From Pseudoips prasinana (Eukaryota; Arthropoda; Insecta; Lepidoptera; Nolidae), in NCBI GenBank assembly GCA_951640165.1, contig OX621236.1, positions 34,542,948-34,606,947 of the forward strand: DNA of 64,000 bases, in the 5' to 3' direction. The position numbers and the translations under genes are program-made. The notes under the pieces are model-generated. The model saw only the letters and a program-made list of their open reading frames with translations, did not search any database and was not told the origin of the DNA. Shown one piece after another: positions 1 to 10,500 of this stretch (positions are counted from its first letter, which is position 1; each line of letters begins with the position of its first letter).

Positions 1-181
1 ATTATACAGAATTATATAGATTATATAGTGTCACGTTTGGACTTCGAACCCTAGTAAAGGTTTTTGGTGGCTTTTATAACATTGATAGAATGTTATAGTA
101 AATACGAGAATTATAATAGAAGATTACCAGAATAAGAATAGTTTCTTAACTAATCCCCTGACCCACCGCTTGCTTCCACTA

Positions 182-258
182 GCTTATATATCCGAATAAC
201 ACATAGGCTACAATTTATAATGTTCTACGCGGGTGAAACCAAGGGGTACAGCTACTGA
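182..258 (+). mobile_element. Helitron fragment (3' half)
   Basis: This matches the 3' half of the short Helitron units at 1884-2431: the same run through 'cataggcta', then 'gcgggtgaaacc', and an end near 'cagctactga'. The terminal CTAG is decayed and the 5' half is missing. Confidence 0.5.
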
Positions 259-369
259 TTTATCTATGCCATATAAAGTTCGTTCAAAGACCTGCCATAA
301 ATAAAAGTTGAAGTCGGTTATGTTTTTTTTTAACAGTTAATATAATACTAGTATTAGTTGTTAATTCTT

Positions 370-505
370 ATGTTTCTGGGTGTGATTCATGTACAATATG
401 TAGGTATGTATTTGGAAATATATAAGTTTGTATATCAGTTGTCTGCTTTCATTACTGCCCTGCTTAGTTTGGTCACATGGCATTGTGTTATTTTTTCCAA
501 TATAT
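370..505 (+). repeat. SINE-A fragment
   Basis: Degenerate body of the SINE-A family (compare 11608-11868): a 'gtatgtattt' run, then 'tatatcagttgtctg', then 'ctgcttagtttgg'. The tRNA-like head is missing. Confidence 0.5.
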
Positions 506-511
506 TTTTTT

Positions 512-960
512 GTTTATTATAATAATTCTCTCTCACAATTTAGTGTCTCTACTTTAAATAATTATAACCTCCATGACACCTCCTTAAGCCTGAAAAGGGT
601 GAAATGTTTTTTGCAGACAACAAAAGGTATATATATATTTATTTAAATAACAACACTGTATGTTTTTATATACTCTATTCTATATTTATTTATGAGCTTC
701 ATAATGGCAGGGTGTGGAGTGACCCCAACAGCGTCTTAAGCATGGTTGCCAGTCGATTAAACTGTAAATACGTAAGTTACTGTTGTGCGGTCTCCCATGG
801 GATGGCACAATAGTGACACAACCTTTATTTATGTGTTACTTGTTTTTTTAATGTCTGTCGTAACGAATATAGTCGTAAGTTTTTACTTACAATCTTGTTG
901 AGCCTTGGTTACTCGAATAAAGAAAACATATATTCTATTCTATAGTAAAGTTGTAAGCCC
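512..960. other. Stretch without recognised feature
   Basis: AT-rich intron sequence. Short open frames here have no recognisable protein content. Confidence 0.5.
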
Positions 961-970
961 AGAACAGAAC

Positions 971-1145
971 AGTACGCTTCTTAGGGTTTAGAGCCTTGTA
1001 GTCTCCTGGACTACAAGGCTCTACCCCTAAGAAGCGTACTGGATTATGTGCAGACTTCATTCAGGGCTCTAGGGATAGAATAAAAACCAGTGGGAGATAC
1101 TACAAAAGATCCTGAAGGGCGAAGTGCTGTACGCAAGTACACCCC
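971..1145 (-). repeat. Repeat family E with hairpin
   Basis: Positions 1009-1145 match, in reverse orientation, the copy at 62705-62880, sharing 'gaagcgtactgga', 'gcagacttcattcagggc' and 'gaagtgctgtacgcaagtac'. The outer 32-33 bases also appear inverted at 971-1003, making a hairpin with a 5-base loop at 1004-1008. The unit's identity is not known to me. Confidence 0.6.
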
Positions 1146-1192
1146 AACAAAGATAAGAAGAAGAAAATTGTTACTATATGTAGGCAACTTAC

Positions 1193-1340
1193 CTATGTAT
1201 GCTCTGACATCGTAAGAAGTGCCAATTGGGGCTCCGTGGTACTGCTTTGCTGGCACTAGTTGAACGCTTGGGGGCGCTAGAGGCGTCAACTCGAGGTGGA
1301 AAGGATATGCGTTGGCGCCCAGGCGTTTTATTAATGCATC
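1193..1340 (-). CDS. Arrestin, coding exon 4 (gene continues off the left edge)
   Basis: This exon encodes about 49 residues of the arrestin N-domain, starting DALIKRLGANAYPF and followed by LAPPSVQLVP, GAPIGTSYDV and RAYI. Arrestins bind activated, phosphorylated G-protein-coupled receptors at the plasma membrane and stop or redirect their signalling. The acceptor is TTTTGTCACAG ending at 1341 and the donor is G|GTAAGT at 1193/1192. The exon enters in phase 0, matching the phase-0 end of the exon at 9286-9406, so LQ joins DALIKRLG, a junction typical of arrestins. It leaves in phase 1. The rest of the N-domain and the whole C-domain (about 240 residues in a normal arrestin of about 390-400) must lie beyond position 1. 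The plus-strand frame across this exon is a shadow. Confidence 0.9.
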
Positions 1341-1440
1341 CTGTGACAAAATATAGTATATTTAGTGTATATTTTTTTAATTACATGAAACACAATACAT
1401 TTCAGAAAGTTTATGTAACTATAGTGCAACTTAAACCTCT

Positions 1441-1560
1441 ATCATCTGCTGCATGCTGTTGGATGAGGGCAGCGCAAGACCGGCAGTTGCGGAGATCTTT
1501 GGGGAGGCCTTTGACCAGCAGTGGACGTCTTTCAGCTGATATGATGATGAATTTAAATTT
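1441..1560 (+). mobile_element. RTE LINE, 3' fragment
   Basis: Translation gives a degraded RTE C-terminus (WMRAAQDRQL, then a frame break before the QQWT-type end), followed by a short (ATG)n-like tail. It resembles the end of the intact RTE at 50969-53941. It is truncated at the 5' end and dead. Confidence 0.6.
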
Positions 1561-1734
1561 ATCATAAGCCCAGAAGAAGTAGAAGTAGCGCACGCAACTC
1601 CCGTGATTCGCTCCATTCAACCGCAAGGTTGGTGGGAGCATGGGAGGTGGTGGCAAAACGTGTTCATATTGTTGCGAAAGGAGGTAGGTCATTCATGAAT
1701 TAGCCGTGGAATCGAATCGCTGAACACACATATG

Positions 1735-1860
1735 CGTACATAGACTGACACCTGTTTCCTGGAGGGGTAGGCAGATACAACGGATTTTCATTTATCAATA
1801 TCTAGCGCACCTCTTTTGCGAACATCTCCGATTGGGTCAAAGAATGCTCTACGAGGTCTT
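1735..1860 (+). repeat. Repeat family H
   Basis: Shares the block 'cctgtttcc-ggaggggtaggcag' and a following 'gcgcacctcttttgc' block with 5026-5115 and 28985-29085. Probably a transposon end; superfamily unknown. Confidence 0.5.
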
Positions 1861-1883
1861 CCAAAGACTGTAAAATAATCCTA

Positions 1884-2431
1884 GCCTACTAATATTATAA
1901 ATACGAAAGTTTGTGAATATGCATTTATGGATGTTTATTGCTCTTTCACGTAAAAACTACCGCACGGATTTTGATGAAACTATGTAGTAATATAGCTTAT
2001 AATATCTGAATAAACTCATAGGCCTTAATTTATAAACTGTATCGTGGATAAAACCGCGGCGCAGAGCTAATTAATATTATAAATGCGAAAGTTTATGACT
2101 ATGGATATTAGTTACTATTTCACGCAAAAACTACGAAACGAAATTTGATGAACCTTAGTAGTTATATAGCTTATATATCTGGATAACTCATAAGCTATAA
2201 TTTATAAACTTTATCGCAAGAAAAACCGGGGCACAGTGAGTTAATATTAAAAATGCGCAACTTTGTGAGTATGGATGTATGGATGTTTATTAATCTTTCA
2301 CGCAAATACTGCTGAAAGGATTTTGATGAAACTTTGTAGTAATATAGCTTGTGTATTATATATCCAAATAACACATAGGCTATTATTTATAAAATTTAAG
2401 GCAGGTGAAACCGCGCGGCACAGCAGTCTAG
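1884..2431 (+). mobile_element. Tandem array of three short Helitron units
   Basis: Three head-to-tail units of about 175-190 bp start near 1884, 2071 and 2241. Each begins with an 'aatattataaatgcgaaag'-like block, passes through 'tttcacgcaaaaact' and 'atatagctta', and ends near 'aaaccgcggcgcag'. Only the last unit keeps the terminal CTAG (2428-2431) followed by T, the usual Helitron 3' junction. The two inner junctions run directly into the next unit. Units have diverged, so the array is not recent. Confidence 0.7.
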
Positions 2432-2434
2432 TAT

Positions 2435-2765
2435 AAAACACGTAGCATAACCGAGTTCTGAGAACAGTCTTAGATGTCCAACATCAGATTAGTGTAATCA
2501 ATCATTTGGTTTACATTAGCCAAACAATGTGCCAAACCTCAATCAACATAATTGTAATAACCAATCACGGGACTTCATGTGAATATACTCTTATATCCTT
2601 GACGTCCATTATCTAAGCGTAGATAAATAAACAATAGTTCAGGATAAAAAATATACATCTACTACTAAATAACTTGTGAAATGTAATTTCTAATATGTTG
2701 GTTACCTGTGCAAAAACTTAACTTCTTAAACAAATATGTGAGTTAAAAATTGCCGTTGATTAGTA
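2435..2765. other. Stretch without recognised feature
   Basis: AT-rich sequence with no coding potential or repeat that I recognise. Confidence 0.5.
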
Positions 2766-3297
2766 TTATAATATCCTGGGACATTATTTACACACGGCAG
2801 TCTGATTCCAAACTAAGCAGAGCTTGTACTATGGAAACCAGATAACTGATATATTACATATACCACTTTTCTTTTACATATACATACATATATATAGATA
2901 ACTAGCGGCCCGGTACGTCCTTCGCTACGTATAAGGCATTGTAAAAAAAAAATGATTATTAAGTTCATTTATTCAAACAAAAAAATATTTTAAATTACTA
3001 AAAGATGTTGATTATTGTTGATGTTACACTTTTTCAAGACTTTTTTAACGGTTTCTCTACTTACAAACCTTCCCAGACTTCAGCGAATAATTCAAGACCA
3101 AAATTAGCCAAATCGGTAAAGGCATTGTTGAGTTATAACATTACAACGAAAAGTGGCATTGATTTTTATATATATAGATTACACCAGAACAAACAGACAT
3201 GTTCATGCACACAAATATATCCTGGGTGGGAATCAAAACCACGACCTGCGGCTTGAAAAGCAAGCATTTACTAACCATGTCAACTGGCCCGTCAAAA
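2766..3297 (-). repeat. SINE-A, split by a Helitron
   Basis: A minus-strand SINE. The tRNA-like head lies at about 3297-3215 (A-box-like 'acatggttagtaaatgc', B-box-like 'gtggttttgattcccacc'). The body follows, and the tail near 2766 is ATT-rich. A Helitron at 2902-3178 divides it; removing that restores the 'atagataattacacc' seen in the uninterrupted copy at 34740-34990. Confidence 0.75.
2902..3178 (-). mobile_element. Non-autonomous Helitron (277 bp)
   Basis: On the minus strand it starts TCTATATATATAAAAATC and ends CTAG. It sits exactly between an A (2901) and a T (3179) of the SINE-A host, the usual Helitron A|T insertion without target duplication. The interior has no Rep/helicase coding. 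Confidence 0.8.
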
Positions 3298-3344
3298 TAG
3301 TAGTATGATAGTATATAAACTTTTTTTTAATTTTAACATTTTTA

Positions 3345-3855
3345 AAATCATCATAGCAGCTGAAGGACTTCTACTATTGGACAAAGGCCTGCCCCAAAAG
3401 ATTTCCACAATGGATTAGTATCCATTATTTAGAAGGATATACCGGGTGGGTATGTCGGACTCGCACCGACTAAACCTAACCTGCCGTTGTCGATTTCCTC
3501 TGGCGCCTGATGGGGGAGCTCCGGGAAGAGGGAATGCTGCTCCGGTGCCCCCCTTTTCTGCACTGTTCCAGGAGATCGGGACACATACTCTGGGAGGGCT
3601 CTGGATTTGCCTCCCGTATTGCTGGCTTATGCTAGTCCGGCACAGCGACTGCGCCACAAACAGATCGCTGTCTTCCCGGAAGGAGGGATATACCATAATC
3701 TAAGGCTTGGCAGACAGGTTGGTGGTCACAGTTTGATGGCCATAGTAGACAGAGAGACGCCGCTTCCCATTCTCGGGTAGATATGCGCTCGGGATGACTT
3801 CTACGCCTCGCGCGGGATAATATGGGGTGGCGATGTTTTATCCAGTCCGCTACAT
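3345..3855 (-). repeat. Repeat family D, interrupted by a GC-rich element
   Basis: Matches 28618-28835 in its right part: 'cttggcagac-ggttgg', then a 'gacgccgcttcccat' block, then 'atatggggtggcgatg'. The left part, with 'ggacaaaggcctgcccc', resembles an RTE 3' tail. The GC-rich element at 3435-3695 is inserted within it. Confidence 0.6.
3435..3695 (-). mobile_element. GC-rich poly(A) element, truncated copy
   Basis: Minus-strand relative of 45176-45525, sharing 'atgtcggactcgcaccgac', 'ggcgcctgatgggggag' and 'agcgactgcgccacaaacag'. Both ends are shortened. It is flanked by GGATATACC at 3435-3443 and 3687-3695, a likely target duplication. Confidence 0.7.
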
Positions 3856-4084
3856 AGTAAAACCTCATCATTCACACATAACATATTTAAAATAAGTTGT
3901 TTAAAATTAAGTGGAATCCAATCCAACAACCGACTACAGGGTATCCGACCGCATGGTGCACGGATTACAATTTTAAATAAACATTATTATAAAAAAAAAA
4001 TCTAATTATTCTTTAGACCTTCATAGGCTATTTTAAATTTTATATGAAAACGTCGAACAAACCTACGTTTTAATTATTATTTTG

Positions 4085-4285
4085 AAAGACAACCCCCGTA
4101 TTAGGGAATTTAATCGTTGTGTCGCGGGGAACTTTACCAACATATAATAGACGGACAAAAATTACATCCAGACTTAGAACAACTATTTATGGGTCACACA
4201 ATTAGTTGTCCGGCGTGTGACTAGAACCCGCGACACGAAGCGGCGAGGCGATTGTCTACGCCGCTGCGCCACACGTGCAGTACTA
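4085..4285 (-). repeat. SINE-B (tRNA-derived)
   Basis: Minus-strand tRNA-like head near 4285 (B-box inverse 'ctagaacccgcgacacgaag', A-box inverse 'gccgctgcgcc'), then the family body 'ccagacttagaacaactatt' and the tail 'ggaactttaccaacatataa'. It would not fold into a functional tRNA. Confidence 0.7.
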
Positions 4286-4289
4286 CCAC

Positions 4290-4876
4290 GTCGATCTACA
4301 ATTAAATAAGAAACAGGTACTTATATTGATATCGCGTAGTAGTAAAAACTGTCAATTCATTTCAATCTCAATTCGATATGTGGAGTATACAATTATCAAT
4401 AGGCAATGAATATATGAAATTTAATTGGCGTTCAGGCATTTATTAAATTTGATTTTATATATTTCACCCGTATTTGCAAGCACTAATATTTGTAAACAAA
4501 ATAGCTATGCCTAAAATATAATTTAAAAATAATTATGCTTCTATGACAAACAATGGAAATTGAATGTTACTACTTCGGCAGTTTTATGATATAATAACCC
4601 TACACGTTATGTCTGGGCGGTGGTAATCTGTAGCAACCATAAAGTTGTTGTCTCTCTCTCTGAGCGGGTCACTAGCAGCTAAACAGAACCTAACTTTCTT
4701 GTGGTAATAGCTCAAAAACATGACCAATTAAAGAACTGAATTGCCACTTCAATTCTTCAGGTATACTTTAAATACCTACCCACCGTTTGAAAAAGTCCTT
4801 AGCTAAAGAAGCATAGTCTAATAACGAAAATATATCTATACTCGTAGATATGTACAGACATGTACAGTACACATAT
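4290..4876. other. Stretch without recognised feature
   Basis: AT-rich sequence with no convincing frame; nothing recognised. Confidence 0.5.
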
Positions 4877-5017
4877 GTACAGACGCCAGCACATCAAGCT
4901 ACCCCAATCTGTCAAATTTCCCCAATTGAAAGTGAACCTTACGCTTATGTTATAACGTTTATAATTGATAAAAGAAATTTGACAGATTGAGGTAGCTGGA
5001 TGTGTTGGCGTCTGTAC
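4877..5017 (+). mobile_element. 141-bp TIR MITE, copy 1
   Basis: Ends are GTACAGACGCCAGCACATC and its near-perfect inverse; the inverted arms extend through 'ctaccccaatctgtcaaatt', about 45 bp. It has no coding content. Six of the eight window copies keep GTAC at one or both outer ends. Confidence 0.85.
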
Positions 5018-5025
5018 ATATACAC

Positions 5026-5115
5026 ATAGACTCACGCCTCTTTTCCAGAGGGGTAGGCAGAGACATTCCATTGGTCTTTGGATCTTTGCACACCTCTTTT
5101 GTCTCGTTTACTGTC
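5026..5115 (+). repeat. Repeat family H
   Basis: Contains 'gactcacgcctcttttccag', 'aggggtaggcagagac' and 'ttgcacacctcttttg', shared with 1735-1860 and 28985-29085. Confidence 0.55.
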
Positions 5116-7921
5116 ATAATATTCTTCATGTTCTTAATGTTCGCCGGTTTAGAGTACTTCTGACCTGGCCTTTCTATGATATATGTCTATTTATGAATAT
5201 ATATTTTTTTGTTATGAAAAAGCATATTATTATTTAATTTCCAACTAAATTAAAATCCACCAGGTCTGTATTAAATGTGTTATATGAAAAGGTTGAATAT
5301 TTTCTACAATAAATTTAAGTAGGTATAGTACCTACTAAGCATCTAATAAGTGCTGTATAATTTTACTGAATATTTTCTACAAATACTTCAAATATAAATT
5401 TAATATGCGGAGCCAACATCATGATGAATATTAATCGGTACTCAAGCGTTTCTTATATCTTTAGCTTTATATTTGCCTAAAACCAATACCGAATATTAAG
5501 TTTCTTTGGATTTCTTTCTTAAACTATGTTTACGTATTGCATTGTGAGCTTGACAAGTACAAATGTATGTTAATACCCAAGTGCTGAATAAATGTCATTA
5601 TTACAAACAAGTGGATCTAATGCTCTTGCGTCCGCAGGTTTAAGCTTCAATAACCTGACCTCTATGTAGCGGTAAACAGTAGCTACATTTAAGTGAGGTA
5701 AAGCATAGTGTTTTTGCCATTTTTTCGATTGGGGAAATACCCTAAAAACTATAGACTTAGACTTAACTTAGATCAGTCCAGTTTATTTCTAAATATGGGT
5801 ACGTATATGGGCCAAATTATCGAATGTCAATTGATTGACCAGTATAAATCGAATATCTATATACTTGAATGTAAACTAGGACTACCTTAAAAATAAGAGT
5901 ACTGATGGAGAAGAGGTTTGATGCGTGTGATTAATTTATAAACTCGTCTAGGGAGATGGCGGATGTGCAAATTTACTTAACAGATTAAAATAATATTTTT
6001 CATAATAATATACTTAAATAATTATCATAAAGTAAGAACGTAATGAGGAAAACATAATTTTAATTAAGTAATTTGTAACAATATTTTAATGAAAAGGAAA
6101 ATGGGAAATAATGAGTACCTACTTTGCAATTATTTTCCATCAAGGTAATTGTGTTCTCCTATGGTACTAGAGTAGGTATATAGTGATGATATTTATGTAA
6201 GCGCACAAATAAAATTCGTAATCAATTAATAATAATAAATTTATATTTAAAGAAATATGATGACTGAAACTGAGTGAAGAAATCTCCCTTGATGTGATCA
6301 GATTTATGTTTTTATAATTTATTGGGCTTCAATAACGATCGACGATCAGATCTAGAAAATCTAAAGTTAGGAGAATATTTAAAGCTTTATATTGATAGAA
6401 AATATTGTAAGTCGTATTTTAGGTACGTGTGGAAATAACGTTAATATACATACAAACAACTAACTATTGATAATACTAATAGAGATAGACACTAGTTACT
6501 CCGTCCTATCCACCACTGCAACTCCTGTAAGTTAGGATCAACAGTGGCATGAAATGAAATGACACAGAACCGTGAGGCTCAGGCATGTCCCAGAGATTTC
6601 TTTAATTGGCTTGGATACCTCAACGAATTAAATCAGAAAGAGACAGGGAGTTGAAAAAATAGTTCCTTTTCCCTCCAGAGTAAATCGGGAGACAGAACAA
6701 TAAAACGAGACTAGAGCCTCATAAAACGAGGGAATTGCAACTAGGGAAGCAATAGAAACAAACAACAGTTTCACACAGATTAAACTATGTGAAACTACTT
6801 GTTGTTATTTCGTGACCATATCTGGGGCCCTGAACAACCATAAACAATTTACTTAAACTTAGACCCAAGTATCTTAAGTAAATCTTGTTAATTCAGGCTT
6901 GTTCACAAAGACAAGGTATAGGACTATATGGCCGAAACATAAGTTTAATTTGAATACTTTGATCATAAAGATCAAGTGAAGGACATCAATTTGCAAAGTT
7001 TTGACTTTAACTAGTTTGCCATCAGTATGTCTTGAAAGAGCATCCTATTAGCACGGATATGGGATCTGAAACACCGTATATTGACATGCTGTCTATAGAC
7101 ATAATAGTATGCCAAAAGATTTATAAGTAATAGAAAAAGGTTTTCTTTTCGTTTATTTTTACATTACCTAGTCGGGGAACAAGTATACGATCTACATGAA
7201 GGTAAGCGGATATCATACCCTATGTCATTTTCCATTCACATGTGGCAGCACTAGCATTGCCAACCTCTTCCCCAAAAATGCTCTGGCTACCTTACACGTA
7301 GGAGTGTATTCTGTAAGGTTGAGCTCTACATAGAGCAACAAAACGCTATGTTAAACTTTACTTAAATGTTACTATTGGTTAGCACTACTCTTAGGTTGCA
7401 TGTAAGGTTACTACTCCAGGGAATTAGCTAGCTCTATAATTCAACAAAACTTTTAAGGTACACATTTTTCATGAACACTGTGTAATCATAAATTTAATCG
7501 TTCAGCCAGTCCGGGATACCCTAGTTATGAAGAGATTTACGATTTAAATGGCGAAAAATGCAAATTAAAAATAAATTCGATACAATTTTTTAAATTAAAG
7601 TTTTGAATTAATTTTTAATGAAGATTGAATATTCAAGTTCGTAACATGAGGTTTTGCCTGTTGTGTTATAAGTTTATACTCGAATAAAACATTCTTAATT
7701 CAATATGTTTGCTACCAAAATTAAAAACAAATCATTGTCACGTTTAATTTTCGAAACCTAGTACCAGTAAGGGTGTTTGATTCATTTTTGTAACATAAAG
7801 TTCTAGTTAATACTAGAACAAGGAAAAAGGATAGCTGATGAAGGAAATATAAAACTCTTAATGCATAAATAGTTTTGAGTCTCAAACATGTACACTACTG
7901 CCCAAATTATCTTATCCTATA
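5116..7921. other. Long stretch mostly without recognised feature
   Basis: AT-rich arrestin intron sequence. I see only a weak relic of family J at about 7262-7330 ('gctctggctaccttac'... 'ctgtaaggttg') and a hairpin at about 6767-6806 (GTTTCACA against TGTGAAAC). No exon-like frame. Confidence 0.5.
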
Positions 7922-8509
7922 CTAGCTGTGCCCTGCGGTTTTACCCGCGTTAAACTTTATAAATTATCACAGTTCCTCCCCCGAAGGTGATGGGGTGATA
8001 ATATGTAGCCTATATGTTGACCCGACCTCTTAGTAATATTCAAATTTGAAGTAAATCCATGCAGTACTTTTTGAGTTTAGCCCGGACATACATACAGACA
8101 AACAGACAAAAATTCTAAAAAAAAACTTATGTGTACTTATGTACACGCGTTAGAAGTTATACTTCTTAATATACAACTTGAACATAGTTATCAATTTTCA
8201 TACCACCTAGAACTAACGTCATGCTGTTATTTTTACGATGCGCGCGCACGATGCGCGTGCATCGTAAAAATTCACTCTCATACCACCTAGAACTAACTTC
8301 ATGCTGTTAAATTTTTTGGTGTCGGTGTGCGCGCGCATCGTAAAAATTCACTCTCATCATTTTTCTCCATCGCGCCAAAAGAAGTATAACTTCAATAAAA
8401 ACTATATTTTTGGCTTCGACATCGATTGTAGATCACGCCCCAAGTATCCTTTAAAAAAAATATTCAATGTACAGTTTTGACTTTCCTACGATTTTATTAT
8501 ATGTATAGA
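7922..8509 (-). mobile_element. Non-autonomous Helitron with nested insertion
   Basis: On the minus strand it begins TCTATACATATAATAAAATC and ends CTAG, between A (7921) and T (8510). The body is shared with 13115-13424, 13435-13746 and 59964-60715, including 'gagtttagcccggacatac' and 'gcggttttacccgcgtt'. A 270-bp element is inserted at 8126-8395. Confidence 0.8.
8126..8395 (+). mobile_element. Repeat element nested in Helitron
   Basis: Begins 'cttatgtgtacttatgtac', has GAAGTTATACTTCTT about 25 bp inside, and ends AAGAAGTATAACTTCAA, giving 15-bp inverted ends. The interior holds two partial copies of 'ccacctagaactaac' with 'gcgcgcatcgtaaaaattc'. A second copy is at 14441-14736, and the uninterrupted Helitron sequence is seen at 13435-13746. 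Confidence 0.7.
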
Positions 8510-8520
8510 TTCTATTGTAA

Positions 8521-8816
8521 GCCACGCAGAACGCTATCTTCAGAGGTGGCCGTAGAAGGACGTCCTTGTGTTCGTACATTATCGGTGAGATTGCTTTGAC
8601 AACCATTAAACTCATTGAACCGGGTTTAGATAGTGGCACGAGATGGGGCTTTGTCATCAAATTCCAATCGAGAACTTTGTTGTTGATTAGCACCGTAACG
8701 AAATAAATGAAATTGCGAACATATTCTCTCATCCAATTCATTTTGACACACGTCACGTACTTTTCAATTACTGCTAATTTGTAGAAACAAATGACGAAGT
8801 AATTTAATATATACAC
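8521..8816 (-). CDS. Unassigned open frame
   Basis: A 121-residue frame runs from 8816 into the Helitron at 8509. The non-Helitron part (from about MNWMREYVRNF to CVAYNRI) has a protein-like composition with one hydrophobic stretch. I do not recognise it. It lies in arrestin intron 3 on the same strand, but the flanking exons already join correctly without it. It may be a gene or transposon fragment, or chance. Confidence 0.2.
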
Positions 8817-9014
8817 TTCCCAACGACGCGTATATACGAATTATAAATAATTTTTTGCTGGTTGTTCAATGCATGTATATAATTCATCTTTTTTATTTCA
8901 TAGGTATATGAAATAAACATATAGTGTCTCTTTTATATAAAACAGACACTAAATGTGCCATATTTATTTTTGTTTTAAACTTGTATATTGTAATTTGCAT
9001 GCATTCTATTCCAG

Positions 9015-9225
9015 AAGACAACACCAGAGGAAACGCGGGTGCATTGCCGGCTTTTAAGAGTCAGCAAACAAGTGTTGTTGACCCTTCCTCCCCACCCCGA
9101 TAAGCTCTGGCGACCTTACTCACATGCAGAAACAACATTAAAATCATTAATGTTATTATTAAGGAATGTCTTCTGTAAGGTGGACGTACTTCCCCAGGCG
9201 GGCTGCTCTTTGAGCGAATGAACGC
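9015..9225 (+). repeat. Repeat family J
   Basis: Shares 'acaccagaggaaacgcgggt', 'gccggcttttaa', 'ctctggcgaccttactc' and 'aaggaatgtcttctgtaa' with the better copy at 61265-61470. No coding content recognised. Confidence 0.55.
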
Positions 9226-9285
9226 TGTGCCCTACATCTCTTAACATATTATTATTATTATAATGTTAAAGTTGATGTTCTTTAC

Positions 9286-9406
9286 CTGTAATGGCGAGTT
9301 CGGTTCTCGATCGTGGTTGCAGTGGAGCGGCCATATTTGTGCGAGGCTCATGATCGCCTCGTTACAAAACTTAAGACCCATCACTTCTTCATCTTCTCTC
9401 CCATAT
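9286..9406 (-). CDS. Arrestin, coding exon 3
   Basis: Encodes 40 residues plus the third base of an Arg codon split with the previous exon. The frame reads YGREDEEVMGLKF, matching the arrestin finger-loop region that inserts into the cytoplasmic cavity of an activated receptor, then CNEAIMSLAQIWP and a short linker ending SPLQ. The acceptor is CTCCAACAG (AG at 9408-9407) and the donor is CAG|GTAAAG at 9286/9285. Phase 2 in and phase 0 out agree with exons 2 and 4. The usual arrestin text here is LASEQIYPP or similar; SLAQIWP is a clear departure. The exon sits alone among repeats, about 17 kb from exon 2. Confidence 0.9.
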
Positions 9407-9484
9407 CTGTTGGAGAATAATACGATGAGACATCATTATTATAATATCTCGAGAGGATGGAATAAGAAATACACTTTATTTTTC

Positions 9485-9600
9485 TGACATATTTTAAAGT
9501 GAATTGTATAAATTTAAGTGCGGGTGGGTATCGAATCCACGACCACGGGATATCCAGCCCCGTGTGCGTTAACCGCTCCGCCACTGCACCGTGGTTCTAA
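9485..9600 (-). repeat. tRNA-headed SINE fragment
   Basis: The minus strand reads as a tRNA-like head: 'cagtggcggagcggttaacg' (A-box-like) and 'cgtggattcgatacccacc' (B-box-like). The plus-strand frame over it is a shadow. Confidence 0.55.
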
Positions 9601-9604
9601 GACT

Positions 9605-10261
9605 CGAATTTATACAATCCTTTCGATATTTCTTCACGCATTTAACACACTTTATTGCAATAGAACGAAGAGGAACAAATTATGTGGTAAATTAATTAAT
9701 AAAATACATTTTATTGATCACACAGGTGAAACACATTTTACATTGAAATGTTTTTTCATATAATTCTTGGGACCAAAAATTCTCTTTGGCTGAATAGGGA
9801 CTTCATAACTGCGATTGGACCCTCGCCTCTATGGTCGGTGTTGATCCCGTGTCCTGACCTTTTATTCTGTGCCAAGGTATGTAAAACTAAATCTGTCTCT
9901 TCACTTCAGCGGGATTCTAATAATAATTTCAGAACTACTAAGTAATAGCTATTTAGTCGGTCTGTCGGCATAATTGAAGTAATTGAAATAAACTTAAGGA
10001 AGATGTGTCAATAATATCTGTGTTACAAAACTAGACGGATTATGTCATCCATTATAACATTTTTTTTAATTACCTTAACTGCTATTAAAAAAAATAAAAA
10101 ATCAGGTTCGCTCTAGTGTCATTAATGCACTCATGTCAGGAGGAACTTTATAAACGTTATAATTGGAATTGAGATTTAACAGTGTTATAAGAAAATGGTA
10201 TTATTAATTTTTATTAGTCTGCAGTACCTATGTTTTTGTACCTAATAAATAAAAAATATAA
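9605..10261. other. Stretch without recognised feature
   Basis: AT-rich; the small open frames show no family resemblance. Confidence 0.5.
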
Positions 10262-10500
10262 TTGACGAACAGAAAGTACATCCAGACTCAGAACAACTAT
10301 TTCATCATCATCATCATATCAGCTGAAAGACGTCCACTGCTGGACAAAGGCCTCCCCCAAAGATCTCCACAATTGCCGGTCTTGGAAATCGCTGGATGCG
10401 GAAAACAACTATTTATCGTACAGAAATAGCTGTCCTGCGCGGAAATGGAACCCGAGACACGAGGTGGCGTGGAGACTGTCGTAACCGCTAACTATTTGTT
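10262..10500 (-). repeat. SINE-B, split by an RTE fragment
   Basis: Head near 10500 ('ggaacccgagacacgagg' inverse B box) and body 'catccagactcagaacaact'. Interrupted at 10303-10403 by a truncated RTE. Confidence 0.7.
10303..10403 (-). mobile_element. RTE LINE, severely 5'-truncated insertion
   Basis: About 100 bp of RTE 3' end: the minus strand carries 'gtccagcagtggacgtc', the last codons of RTE, then an (ATG)n tail. It is flanked by the 11-bp duplication AACAACTATTT at 10292-10302 and 10404-10414, so this is a genuine target-primed insertion into SINE-B. Confidence 0.8.
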
